NCBI RefSeq assembly: GCF_007859315.1
Contig: NZ_VOHA01000002.1
Location: forward strand, 248,001 to 312,000
From: Reyranella sp. CPCC 100927
Lineage (GTDB): Bacteria; Pseudomonadota; Alphaproteobacteria; Reyranellales; Reyranellaceae
DNA length: 64,000 nt
Reading direction: 5' to 3'
Shown: piece after piece, positions 50,491 through 59,049 of the stretch
How positions within the stretch are numbered: position 1 is the stretch's first letter
Layout of the letters: each line of letters opens with the position of its first letter
Made by a program: the position numbers and the translations under genes
The notes under the pieces: generated by a model
The model's input: the letters and a program-made list of their open reading frames with translations, nothing else
What the model was told of the DNA's origin: nothing
The model's database searches: none

Positions 50491-52110
50491 TCAAATCCTG
50501 CTGCCGCGGCCTTCCCAGAACGGTGCCCGCAGCTCGCGCTTCATGATCTTGCCGATCGTGCTGCGCGGCAGCGAGTCGCGGAACTCGACGCCGACCAGGC
50601 GCTGCGTCTTGCCGAGCTGGCCGTTGGCCCACGCGAGGATGGCCGCGGCGTCGGCCGCAGCGCCATCGCGGCGCACCACCAGCGCCAACGGCGACTCGCC
50701 CCACTGGTCGCTGGGAATGCCGATCACCGCCACGTCGATCACGTCGGGATGCTTCAGCAGCAGCACCTCGATGTCGGCGGGATAGACGTTGAACCCGCCG
50801 GAGATGATCATGTCCTTGCGCCGGTCGAGCAGCTCGAGAAACCCGTCGGCATCGAAGCGGCCCATGTCGCCGGAGCGGAAATACATCAGGCCGTCCTTGT
50901 CGTGCCAGAACAGCTCGCGCGTCTTGGCCGCCTGCTTGTAGTAGCCTTTCATCATCATGGCGGCGCGGCCGACGATCTCGCCGATCTCGCCCCGCGGCAG
51001 CTCGTTGCCGGCCTCGTCGATGATCTTCATCACGCAGCCCAGGCCGGGCTGGCCCACGGTGTGCAGCTTGCCGGGATGCAGGTTGGCTTCCAGGGTGCAC
51101 GAGCCGCCGCCTTCGGTGAGCCCGTAGATCTCGACCAGCCGGCCGGGCCAGCGCTTCAGGCAGTCGGCCTTGGTCTGGGCCCGCAGCGGCGCGCTGGTCG
51201 ACAGCTTCATCTTGAACGACGACAGGTCGTAGCGATCGAAGTCCGGGTGCGCCAGCAGGCGCTGGTACTGGACCGGCACCAGCATGGCGTGCGTAGCGTG
51301 CTCGGCCTGGGCCAGCTCCAGGAACTGCACGACGTCGAACTTCTTCATCAGCACCACCGTGCCGCCGTGCTGGATGGTGGGCAGCATGCCGGCGATGGTG
51401 GTGTTGGAGTAGAGCGGCGTCGATACCAGGGAGATCGTGTCGGGCGCGAAATCGAAGGCCGCCAGCCGGTCGCGCATCAGCGAGCGCATGCGGTGCGAAT
51501 GCAGGATGCCCTTGGGCAGCCCGGTCGTGCCGGAGCTGTAGATGATGTTGAAATCGTCCTCGGGATCGATGTCGGCGTGGAACGGCGCATCCGACTGCGC
51601 GCCGACCCAGGCCTCGTAGCCGGTCCAGCCCGCGCGCGTGAAATCGAAGGCGATGCGGCCATCCGGCACCAGCTTGTTCAGGCGGCCTTCCGCCGGCGCC
51701 ACCAGGTCGAGGAACTGGCGGCCCAGGAAGAACATGCGGCTGTCGCTGTCGTCGAGCATGCCCTCCAGCGCATCGACGGCGCCCATGGTCGACAACGGCA
51801 CCACGCAGACGCCGGCGCGCAGGGCGCCCATGAAGACCTCAAGATACTCGATCGAATTGATCGCCAGCACCGCGATCTTGTCGCCCTGCCGCAGGCCGCT
51901 CGCCGCCAGCGCACGCGCCACGCGGTTCAGGCGGCGATCGAAATCGCCCCAGGTGATCGCGCGTCCCTCGCACTTCACGGCGATGCGATCGGGTGCCGCA
52001 GCCGCCGTCTGGCGGATCATGTCGGGTGTCGCCTCGAAAGGCGGCAGGTCGCCCACATTGGCGGGCTTGATGTACTCGACAGACGGCGCGGCAGCGGTAT
52101 CGGGCGGCAT
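50491..52110 (-). CDS. acyl-CoA synthetase (AMP-forming)
   Basis: A 539-residue ANL-superfamily enzyme. Motifs in order: YSSGTTGLPKG (P-loop, residues ~196-206), YGLTEGGG (~328), SGDMGRFDADGFLELLDRRK with DMIISGGFNVYP (~400-420) and the C-terminal STIGKIMKREL with the adenylation Lys. It activates a fatty or aromatic acid as the acyl-AMP and then the CoA thioester. Long-chain or short-chain preference cannot be told. The start is ATG at 52110. Neighbours on the minus strand are DUF3237 downstream and a small unknown protein upstream. Confidence 0.92.
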   Translation of the reverse strand: MPPDTAAAPSVEYIKPANVGDLPPFEATPDMIRQTAAAAPDRIAVKCEGRAITWGDFDRRLNRVARALAASGLRQGDKIAVLAINSIEYLEVFMGALRAGVCVVPLSTMGAVDALEGMLDDSDSRMFFLGRQFLDLVAPAEGRLNKLVPDGRIAFDFTRAGWTGYEAWVGAQSDAPFHADIDPEDDFNIIYSSGTTGLPKGILHSHRMRSLMRDRLAAFDFAPDTISLVSTPLYSNTTIAGMLPTIQHGGTVVLMKKFDVVQFLELAQAEHATHAMLVPVQYQRLLAHPDFDRYDLSSFKMKLSTSAPLRAQTKADCLKRWPGRLVEIYGLTEGGGSCTLEANLHPGKLHTVGQPGLGCVMKIIDEAGNELPRGEIGEIVGRAAMMMKGYYKQAAKTRELFWHDKDGLMYFRSGDMGRFDADGFLELLDRRKDMIISGGFNVYPADIEVLLLKHPDVIDVAVIGIPSDQWGESPLALVVRRDGAAADAAAILAWANGQLGKTQRLVGVEFRDSLPRSTIGKIMKRELRAPFWEGRGSRI

Positions 52111-52235
52111 GGTGGCTCGATCTGGTTAGGCCATGTGCCGGCTTAGCGCGACGCCCCCATCGGCCGCAAGCGCCGCGGCGTGAAGGCATCGCGGATCTGG
52201 CTTGCGGGCTTCACGATGCACGGGCGGCGGGCCGC

Positions 52236-52589
52236 TCAACCCGACGCCACCCGCTCCCACTCCGTTTTGTACCCGCTCGCCGTCAGCCGTTGAATGCGGT
52301 TGAAACGCCGTTTCAAATAGCCGCGGACCGCTTCGATGAAAGCCGGCGCCGCGATCTCCTGCGTTGTGTTGCGGCCGCGGAACGGGCCGAACAGGGCCAC
52401 GGTGTCGATCGCATCGGTATAAACCCGAGCCCGCGCGAACACGCCGTCCTGCTCGAATTCGTAGTCGATGAAGTTGTACCACTGCTCCAGTTCACCGCCG
52501 TTCCAGATCTCGTCGACTTCGTGATGGATATGGACGGGTCGGATCGGGTCGCTCTCGGACCCGACATAGCCATCAGGCGCCGCGGCCAT
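52236..52589 (-). CDS. hypothetical protein, 117 aa
   Basis: A small acidic protein beginning MAAAPDGYVGSESDPIRPVH, with HIHHEVDEIWNGGELEQWYN and FIDYEFEQDGVFARARVYTD in the middle. The C-terminus (GYLKRRFNRIQRL) is basic. The mixed alpha/beta look suggests a compact domain of unknown type. No signal or membrane segment. It lies 13 bases after the rhodanese stop on the same strand, so co-transcription with it is likely. The ATG at 52589 is the likely start; the frame stays open further upstream into the rhodanese end. Confidence 0.6.
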   Translation of the reverse strand: MAAAPDGYVGSESDPIRPVHIHHEVDEIWNGGELEQWYNFIDYEFEQDGVFARARVYTDAIDTVALFGPFRGRNTTQEIAAPAFIEAVRGYLKRRFNRIQRLTASGYKTEWERVASG

Positions 52590-52602
52590 GGACCGGCGGC
52601 GA

Positions 52603-53010
52603 TCAGCGCTTGGGCTCGACCGTTTCGATGGGGGCGCCGGCCTTCTTCCAGGCACCGTAACCGCCCTCGATGTGGCACACCGGGGTCAGGCCCATGTCCT
52701 GCGCCGTCTTGGCCGCCAGCGCCGAGCGTACACCGCCGGCGCAGAACATCACGAACCGGTTGCCGGACTGGAAGAAGTCCTTGGCATAGGGGCTGCCGGG
52801 ATCGATCCAGAATTCCAGCATGCCGCGCGTGACGTTGATGGCGCCGGGGATGCCGCCGTCGCGCCAGATCTCGCGCGGGTCACGCAGGTCGATGAACGTC
52901 ACGTCGGACTTGCCGTGCGCCGCCTTGGCCTCGTCGACGGTCCAGGTCTCGACCTGGCCCATGGCCTCCTCGAACATCTGCTTGACGCTCTTCTTGATCG
53001 CGAGCGGCAT
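52603..53010 (-). CDS. rhodanese-like sulfurtransferase
   Basis: A 135-residue single-domain rhodanese. The conserved parts are FIDLRDPREIWRDGGIPGAI, then RFVMFCAGGVRSALAAKTAQ with the active-site Cys 90, and YGAWKKAGAPI. The persulfide-carrying loop CAGGVRS is of the six-residue rhodanese type. The ATG follows GGAGGGAAGG. It diverges from a persulfide-dioxygenase-like MBL/rhodanese fusion 140 bases away, so the pair likely handles sulfane sulfur. Confidence 0.9.
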   Translation of the reverse strand: MPLAIKKSVKQMFEEAMGQVETWTVDEAKAAHGKSDVTFIDLRDPREIWRDGGIPGAINVTRGMLEFWIDPGSPYAKDFFQSGNRFVMFCAGGVRSALAAKTAQDMGLTPVCHIEGGYGAWKKAGAPIETVEPKR

Positions 53011-53150
53011 CCTTCCCTCCACGGCCACCGGTGTTGTGATCTCATAGTGTCGCCGCGCGGCATTTGCCGCAAGCGGCGCGCTGGCGCATTGGCGCCGCCG
53101 CCATCGCACCGTAGAATGCGCCCGGTCACCTCCAACCCGGGCAGAGGACG

Positions 53151-54260
53151 ATGCTGATCTTCCGGCAGCTCTTCGATCCGACCTCGTCGACGTATACCTA
53201 CCTGCTGGGCGACAAGCGCGGCGGCGAGGCGATCATGATCGACCCGGTGTTCGAGCAGGTGCGCCGCGACGCCGCACTGGTCGTCGAACTGGGCCTGCGG
53301 CTGACCTGGACCTTGGAGACGCATGTCCATGCCGACCATGTGACCGGGGCATGGCTGCTCAAGCAGCGCATCGGCAGCCGCACCGCGCTGGCGTGCGACA
53401 GCGGCGCCGCCGACGCCGACCGCTACCTGGTGCATGGCGACAAGATCGCGTTCGGCCGGCGCTATGTCAGCGTGCGCGCGACGCCGGGCCATACGGGCGG
53501 CTGCCTCACCTACGTGCTCGACGACGAGAGCATGGCCTTCACCGGCGATTGCATCCTGATCCGCGGCTGCGGCCGCACCGATTTCCAGCAGGGCAATCCC
53601 GGCGCCCTCTATCGCTCGGTACACAACCAGATCCTCACCCTGCCCGACGGCTGCCTGCTCTACCCGGCGCACGACTATCGCGGCCTCACCGTCACCAGCG
53701 TCGGCGAGGAGCGGCGCTTCAGCCCGCGGCTGGGCGGCGATATCGGCGAGGACGATTTCACCGGCTACATGAACAACCTCGGCCTGCCGCACCCCAAGCA
53801 GATCGACGTGGCGGTGCCGGCCAACCTGCGCTGCGGCCGCCCCGACGACGAGGCGGCGGCACTGGCCGAGCCGACCTGGGCGCCGCTGCGCTACAGCTTC
53901 GCCGGCATCTGGGAGGTGCAGGCGCTGTGGCTGGAAGAGCACGCACGCGAGGTGCAGGTGATCGACGTGCGCCAACCCGAGGAGTTCACCGGTCCCCTGG
54001 GCCATATCAGCAACGCCACGCTGATCCCACTGGGTGAATTGGCCGGCCGCACCGGTGAACTCTCGCACGAGCGCCCCATCGTTGCCGTCTGCCGCGCCGG
54101 CGGCCGCTCGGCGCAGGCCACCGTCATCCTGCAGAAGGCCGGTTTCAAGGATGTCGCCAATCTTGCCGGCGGCATGCTGCGCTGGCGTGCCGAGGGCTGC
54201 GCCGTGGACGGCGGCGAGGCACTGCCGCGCACGGTCGAGGCGGACAGCTACGTGATCTGA
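53151..54260 (+). CDS. persulfide dioxygenase-like MBL fold fused to rhodanese
   Basis: A 369-residue fusion. The N-terminal MBL domain has THVHADH at 57-63, GHTGG around 114, TGDC with Asp 133, and YPAHDY with His 174, the ETHE1/PDO pattern of an iron persulfide dioxygenase that turns glutathione persulfide into sulfite. The C-terminal rhodanese begins near 255 ([14 protein letters not shown]) and has Cys 314 in [12 protein letters not shown]. Such PDO-rhodanese fusions couple persulfide transfer with oxidation. It diverges from a stand-alone rhodanese gene. Confidence 0.93.
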   Translation: MLIFRQLFDPTSSTYTYLLGDKRGGEAIMIDPVFEQVRRDAALVVELGLRLTWTLETHVHADHVTGAWLLKQRIGSRTALACDSGAADADRYLVHGDKIAFGRRYVSVRATPGHTGGCLTYVLDDESMAFTGDCILIRGCGRTDFQQGNPGALYRSVHNQILTLPDGCLLYPAHDYRGLTVTSVGEERRFSPRLGGDIGEDDFTGYMNNLGLPHPKQIDVAVPANLRCGRPDDEAAALAEPTWAPLRYSFAGIWEVQALWLEEHAREVQVIDVRQPEEFTGPLGHISNATLIPLGELAGRTGELSHERPIVAVCRAGGRSAQATVILQKAGFKDVANLAGGMLRWRAEGCAVDGGEALPRTVEADSYVI

Positions 54261-54269
54261 CGGAGTGCC

Positions 54270-55064
54270 CTACTGCGTACGCCAGGCACCGTCCTTCAGC
54301 ACCAGCCGGATGGTCAGAGGTTCCGATTGTCCGCGCTTTTCGTCGATCAGCACCGCACTGCTGTCTGATGCCCAGCGGACGACAAACGTGACCTCGGGAT
54401 CCTCGGTAGGTTCCCAGACGATCTTCTCGGGCACGGCACCGTTGGATGTCAGCGTCAGCACCTGCAGCCATCGGCCCGAATGCGGCGAATCATCCCAGGC
54501 CAGCACGCGGCTGCGATCGGGTGCCACCATCGGCTGCCCGCCGGTGATCGTGATCGCGCCGTTGGTGGCCGCGATGACGTAGTAGTACGTCTCCTCGTAG
54601 CCGCTGACACGAACGCTGTAGTAGCCGATGTCCGGCAACCAGGCGTCGAACGCGTGTTCCTTGTGGTTCTCCCAGCCGAACAGGCCCTGATCGAACAGCC
54701 GCAGATGCTTATCGTGCGCGATCGACAGGGTCAGCATCGTGCCGTTGCGGGCCACCCGCGGCGGTGGCTTGGAATCCGATCCCGCCGGCGGCAGCGGCGG
54801 CACTTTCGCCAGCGCCTGCGCCTCCTCCATCCAGCGCTCGCGCTGGTCGGGCGCCACGACCATGCCCTGCAGACTCTCCGCCATGGCCTGCGGCGAGGCC
54901 CAGCCAATCGGTTCACCGTCGGCGAGCAGCGCGTTGATCTCGCTGCTGAGCGGCGGCACCCAGGGCTGCGGCCGCTGGGCCTGCGACGCCGCCGGCAGCG
55001 CGAACATGATGGCGGCGGTAGCCAGGATCAGGCGGCGGTTGAGGATCGGTGCTTTGAACATCAT
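54270..55064 (-). CDS. secreted hypothetical protein, 264 aa
   Basis: An exported protein with a Sec signal (MMFKAPILNRRLILATAAIM, then FALPAASQAQ). The mature part has no transmembrane helix. Middle regions such as HDKHLRLFDQGLFGWENHKE and YYSVRVSGYEETYYYVIAAT are rich in Tyr and Trp, and a C-terminal RIVLKDGAWRTQ-like ending is seen. I cannot assign a family. It follows an LprI/RsiV-like exported protein on the same strand with seven bases between them, so the two are probably co-transcribed. Confidence 0.7.
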   Translation of the reverse strand: MMFKAPILNRRLILATAAIMFALPAASQAQRPQPWVPPLSSEINALLADGEPIGWASPQAMAESLQGMVVAPDQRERWMEEAQALAKVPPLPPAGSDSKPPPRVARNGTMLTLSIAHDKHLRLFDQGLFGWENHKEHAFDAWLPDIGYYSVRVSGYEETYYYVIAATNGAITITGGQPMVAPDRSRVLAWDDSPHSGRWLQVLTLTSNGAVPEKIVWEPTEDPEVTFVVRWASDSSAVLIDEKRGQSEPLTIRLVLKDGAWRTQ

Positions 55065-55071
55065 GGCGCGC

Positions 55072-56118
55072 TCAACGCACCTTCGACGCCAGCGGCCCGT
55101 CGCGGCGTATCAGCGTGGCGATGCGGCTGTACGGCAGCCTGACGAGATAGGATCCAGCCGCGTAGGGGCCGACTTCGTAGGCGTCGAACGTCACGTCGAT
55201 GCCATCGCCGCGAACCTGCCACCGGCGTGCCTCCTTCAACAGCGGCGCCAGCTTGGCCGGTTCCAGCGCATCGTCGAACCCGGGCTGCGTCTGGAACTGC
55301 TCCTGCAGATCCGCCTGGATCATCTTGAAGAAGACCGCTTCATAGCCTGGGGTGAAAAGATCCGCCGGCGTCACGACCTTGCCCGACGGGATGTCGACCA
55401 TCGTTGCGGTCACCCAGGCATTGGGGTGCGCACCGCCGGCATACACGTTCATGCCTTTCACGACGGTCACCAGCGTCGGCGTTGCAAACGTGAGCGAGGT
55501 CGTGAGTTCACGGCTCCAGTCCTGATCCCGCCCGCCGACCACGTCATCCCGGTTGGGCTTGTCAAAGACCTCCTTCGTGTCATCCAGCAATGCCGCGTTG
55601 AGGCGGCCGTAGTCGACGCCGGGACGGCTGAATTGCGCGTAGATCGCCGAGAAGGCGTAGCGGATCCCTGGGATCGACCCGGCCTCGGACCTCATGCGGG
55701 ACGAAATGAAGGGATAGTCGCGGCCCGTCGGCATGCTCTTGAGCCAGGCGGCGCGCAGGTGATTGAGGGCCGACAGGCATTCCTGGGTCGCGATCCGTTT
55801 CTTGTCCGCCGTGTCGGGCTCGATCTCACCGAGCGTCCGCGGGCTGTCGCACATCGGCGCACGCGCCGCCAACCACGCGGTTTGATCGTCCTGAAGATGC
55901 TGCCGAGCATTGCCTTCCAGCGCGGCAACCAGCTGACCGTACGCGCCCGACATCGCCTTGTCGGCAAACGCCAGCTGGCTTTCGGCACACGCGATCCGAT
56001 CCGGCATCGCACGCGCCTTGTAGCAATCGATGCCGGGCGGTGACTGGGCGAACGCGGCGCTCGCCAATCCCCAGCAGACGGCAGCCAGAGGAAGAGAGCG
56101 CGTTACGTGCGACGGCAT
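55072..56118 (-). CDS. exported LprI-like and RsiV-like (DUF3298) protein
   Basis: A 348-residue exported protein. Residues 1-24 are a signal peptide ending AAFAQ. An LprI-type domain follows: GIDCYKARAMPDRIACAESQ and the second Cys pair in the MCDSP...QECLSAL region. The C-terminal part (from about residue 130) resembles the DUF3298/RsiV fold, with NVYAGGAHPNAWVTATMVDI (the GGAHP motif) and LTPADLFTPGYE-like segments. Such domains occur in lysozyme-inhibitor and anti-sigma factors. The ATG is 22 bases from a palindrome (56141-56169). The secreted protein downstream follows closely. Confidence 0.8.
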   Translation of the reverse strand: MPSHVTRSLPLAAVCWGLASAAFAQSPPGIDCYKARAMPDRIACAESQLAFADKAMSGAYGQLVAALEGNARQHLQDDQTAWLAARAPMCDSPRTLGEIEPDTADKKRIATQECLSALNHLRAAWLKSMPTGRDYPFISSRMRSEAGSIPGIRYAFSAIYAQFSRPGVDYGRLNAALLDDTKEVFDKPNRDDVVGGRDQDWSRELTTSLTFATPTLVTVVKGMNVYAGGAHPNAWVTATMVDIPSGKVVTPADLFTPGYEAVFFKMIQADLQEQFQTQPGFDDALEPAKLAPLLKEARRWQVRGDGIDVTFDAYEVGPYAAGSYLVRLPYSRIATLIRRDGPLASKVR

Positions 56119-56140
56119 GGGACACCACCACCATTCGTGA

Positions 56141-56169
56141 TGACAGATGAGTAATTGCTCATCGTGTCA
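56141..56169. promoter_or_regulatory. palindrome before the LprI/RsiV-like gene, candidate operator
   Basis: GATGAG-TAATTG-CTCATC is a near-perfect inverted repeat, extended on both sides by TGACA and TGTCA with a one-base offset (arms about 11 bp). It lies just upstream of the minus-strand start at 56118. No T-run follows, so a terminator is unlikely. Confidence 0.45.
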
Positions 56170-56517
56170 AGATTTTGTTAGCCCGCGAAGCGAATTTGCA
56201 AATTCTCAGCAGCCGCGGCGCCTAAAGACCGCAAACCAAAAGCCGTGCCGACATTGTCAGCCACCTGAAAAATCACGCCCCTCCGATCGACCTCCTCCCG
56301 GTCCGAGTCATCGGCACCACGTAGCCACGCTCCACCAAAACTGCGTCGGAACCCCTACTCCCATGATGCCAACGACAAGGATGTCGCGTTTCTACAATTG
56401 ACGTCCGCCGACTTCGGTTAAGCCGGCATGGCGATGCCGCTTCCCGCGATCCGCTACGACCAGCGCACATGATGCCATCGCCACCATCCGGCTCAATCGA
56501 AGGACAAAGGAAAGAAA
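56170..56517. other. intergenic region with lower GC
   Basis: About 350 bases before the next plus-strand gene are clearly less GC-rich than the neighbours (AT runs such as GATTTTGTTAG and TTTGCAAATTC). No credible gene or RNA is seen. It should contain the promoter for the 227-residue unknown protein and ends in a strong ribosome site. Confidence 0.4.
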
Positions 56518-57201
56518 ATGGGCGACACGAGCTTCCTCCGACCTCTTGCCCACATCCCCCTGAACCCCGCGAGGGATGCGGCCGCGGCGGCGCTCACGGC
56601 CATCAGAATGAAGATGGACGAGTACGCCGGCGAGATTTTCGATCTCTGGTTCTATGGCAAGGTGAAAGACGAAGTCACGTTCGACAACGAGAAATGGGCC
56701 AACTACATGAGGCGAGAGGCTAATCTCGCCCACCACATCGATGAGGAACTGCTTGCTTTCGCCCGGTCTACCGTGGCGAAGATGAAGGCCGACCCGACAT
56801 GCACTGGTCGACTGTCGAGCCCCTTCAAGCTCACCTTTCATGCAGAAGTCGGCAGCCAGGACGGTGGCTACGCGACCGGCTACGAAGTGCTTCACGGTAC
56901 CAACAAGGACGCCGGCGACTTCCAGGTGGCCGGCAGCCTGAGGGTCACTTCCATATTGCCTGTCCAGGGCGCCTACACAGCCACGTTCGACAATCTGGTG
57001 TTCGTCTTCAATGACATCGTCGACGTCAACAAAAAGTATGAGAAGGACGTCGGACGTGCACGCGTCGCCGTCGACCTGGCAAACGCGTTGGACGCCGGAC
57101 CGCCGCGAGACTACATCTTGCGCATCAAATGGTCGCCGTTGGACCGCAAGGTATTTCAGATCGATAACAAGGCATATCAGCTCAACAACAAGTGGTGGTA
57201 G
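56518..57201 (+). CDS. unknown protein, 227 aa
   Basis: A soluble protein with no signal or membrane segment. It begins MGDTSFLRPLAHIPLNPARD, has a helical first half (AAAALTAIRMKMDEYAGEIF, EANLAHHIDEELLAF) and a beta-rich second half (FKLTFHAEVGSQDGGYATGY, AYTATFDNLVFVFNDIVDVN), ending in YQLNNKWW. The ribosome site AAAGGAAAG is strong. Its codon and base use look lower in GC than neighbours. I cannot name a family, and an acquired effector or a polymorphic toxin-like domain are only possibilities. Neighbours are divergent or on the other strand. Confidence 0.65.
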   Translation: MGDTSFLRPLAHIPLNPARDAAAAALTAIRMKMDEYAGEIFDLWFYGKVKDEVTFDNEKWANYMRREANLAHHIDEELLAFARSTVAKMKADPTCTGRLSSPFKLTFHAEVGSQDGGYATGYEVLHGTNKDAGDFQVAGSLRVTSILPVQGAYTATFDNLVFVFNDIVDVNKKYEKDVGRARVAVDLANALDAGPPRDYILRIKWSPLDRKVFQIDNKAYQLNNKWW

Positions 57202-57225
57202 TACGGCGCCGTTCGTCGCTCGGCC

Positions 57226-58542
57226 CTATGCCTTCACCGCCTTGTCGATTGCGCGTTCCAGCACGGCGCACATCGTTTCGATCTCGTCGTCGCTGACGAC
57301 GAACGGCGGCGCCAGCACGATGATGTCGCGCTGGGCGCCCGTGCCGCCGGGATAGAAGTAGACGCAGTCGGCGAGGCCGTTCTGCAGCACCTTCATCGTG
57401 ATGTTGGCCTCGGGCGGGAAGCGCTCCAGGGTCTCGCGGTCGCGCACGATCTCGATGGCGCGCAACAGGCCACGACCGCGCACCTCGGCCACGTTGGGAT
57501 GCTGCTTCAGCCGCTGCAAACGCGCGCCGAGCTTGTCGCCCATCACGCGGGCGCGCGCCATCAGGTCTTCCTTCGACAGGATGTCGAGCACGGCGTCGGC
57601 GGCGGCGCAGGCCGCCGGATGGGCGCTGAAGGTGTAGAACATCGGCGCATCGCCCGTGCGCTGCAGCGGCTCGGCGATACGGTCCGTCGCGAACGTGCCG
57701 CCGATCGGCGCATAGCCGCCACTCATGCCCTTGGCCGTGGCGATGATGTCGGGCAGCGCCCCCTCGCCCTCGCTGGCGAAGCGCACGCCGGTGCGTCCGA
57801 ACCCGGTGACCACCTCGTCGGCGATCAGCACCACGTCGTGGCGATCGCAGATGGCGCGCAGCTTGCGCCAGTAGCCGGGCGGCGGCTCGAAAGCGCCGCC
57901 GCTGGAACCGACGACCGGCTCGGCGATGAAGCCGGCGACGGTCTCGGGGCCCTCGCGTTCGATGATGGCCTCGACCTCGTCGGCGCACGCCACGTCGCAG
58001 GTCGGGTAGGTCTTGCCCAGGGGACAGCGCAGGCAATAGTGCGGCGGCGCCTTGGGCGTTTCGCGCGCCATGGCGACAATGGGCGCGCGCCGTGATGCAT
58101 GACCACCGACCTCGAGCGTGGCCACGGTGGCACCGTGGTACGAGAGATCGCGGCCGATCACCTTCCAGCGGCCCGCGTTGCCTTTGGCGACGTGGTACTG
58201 GCGCGCCAGCTTGATCGCCGTCTCGACCGCCTCCGAACCGCCGCTCGACAGGTGCAGGCGCGTGAAGCCGGGCGGCAGCCAGTCGCGCTGCAACCGCTCG
58301 GCCAACGCCATACGCTGCGGCGTGACGAACGGCGGGATCACGTAGGACACCGCCGACGAGGCCCTGGCCATGGCCTCGCCCGGCTCGCGCCGTCCATGTC
58401 CGATATTCACCACCATGGCGCCGCCGGCGGCATCCAGGATCTGGCGCCCGTCACGCGTGTGCAGGTGGCACCCCTGCGCGCCGACGATGTCGATCGCCAG
58501 CGGCGAGGGTGTGAACGGCCAGTTGATGGGCGCGTCGGCCAT
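57226..58542 (-). CDS. class III aminotransferase (omega-amino acid type)
   Basis: A 438-residue PLP enzyme. The class III motif is VLIADEVVTGFGRTGVRFAS, with the Schiff-base Lys in IIATAKGMSGGYAPIGGTFA near residue 280. A cysteine-rich loop YCLRCPLGKTYPTCDVAC at about 191-208 is a known feature of one branch of these enzymes. The reaction moves the terminal amino group of beta-alanine, GABA or a related amine. With the nearby succinate-semialdehyde dehydrogenase on the same strand, a GABA-like route is likely. A pRiA4b ORF-3-like gene sits between them. Confidence 0.9.
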   Translation of the reverse strand: MADAPINWPFTPSPLAIDIVGAQGCHLHTRDGRQILDAAGGAMVVNIGHGRREPGEAMARASSAVSYVIPPFVTPQRMALAERLQRDWLPPGFTRLHLSSGGSEAVETAIKLARQYHVAKGNAGRWKVIGRDLSYHGATVATLEVGGHASRRAPIVAMARETPKAPPHYCLRCPLGKTYPTCDVACADEVEAIIEREGPETVAGFIAEPVVGSSGGAFEPPPGYWRKLRAICDRHDVVLIADEVVTGFGRTGVRFASEGEGALPDIIATAKGMSGGYAPIGGTFATDRIAEPLQRTGDAPMFYTFSAHPAACAAADAVLDILSKEDLMARARVMGDKLGARLQRLKQHPNVAEVRGRGLLRAIEIVRDRETLERFPPEANITMKVLQNGLADCVYFYPGGTGAQRDIIVLAPPFVVSDDEIETMCAVLERAIDKAVKA

Positions 58543-58592
58543 GGGAAATCGCCTTGCTGTGTCAGTGCAACAAACCGGCTGGGCGCGGGACG

Positions 58593-59033
58593 TCAGATGT
58601 CGAAATCGTCGGGGTATTGATCGGGTGCGTCGCCTTTCGATCCCGCCATCCGGGGATAGCGCTTACCGGCGGCCTTCTGCCCCGTGCCGGTCATCTCGAC
58701 GTGGAACAGCCACTTGGCGTTGTAGTCGTACAGCAGGACCATGACATGGCCCTGCTTGGCGAAGGCGTCGGCGACCTTGGTGTTCTGCACGCTGCCGGCC
58801 TCGGTCTTCTCGCCGGTGTCGGCAGCCAGTTCGTACATCGGCTGCTGCCGGCGCATCGTGTCCGGCTTGTCGCTGCTGTAGAAGCCGAATGGATGCTCGA
58901 AATCGAAATCGAACGAGGTCATGGCGGCCTCGGCGAGGTCGTGAAGCGAACTTGCACTCTCGATTTCGATGATGCGGTACACCGTCGGCTTCTGGTGCAA
59001 CGCGACGCGAAACGTCCGTATGCCTGTGGTCAC
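58593..59033 (-). CDS. plasmid pRiA4b ORF-3-like domain protein, 146 aa
   Basis: A 146-residue protein with the pRiA4b ORF-3 fold: YRIIEIESASSLHDLAEAAM, FDFDFEHPFGFYSSDKPDTM, then GHVMVLLYDYNAKWLFHVEM. The start is a GTG after GGGAG; a longer frame upstream belongs to the dehydrogenase. The family is common but uncharacterised and occurs in IS1096-type passengers. It lies between the dehydrogenase and the aminotransferase on the same strand, 16 bases from the dehydrogenase stop, so it may be co-transcribed. Confidence 0.75.
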   Translation of the reverse strand: MTTGIRTFRVALHQKPTVYRIIEIESASSLHDLAEAAMTSFDFDFEHPFGFYSSDKPDTMRRQQPMYELAADTGEKTEAGSVQNTKVADAFAKQGHVMVLLYDYNAKWLFHVEMTGTGQKAAGKRYPRMAGSKGDAPDQYPDDFDI

Positions 59034-59049
59034 GCTGCTGTCTCCCAAC

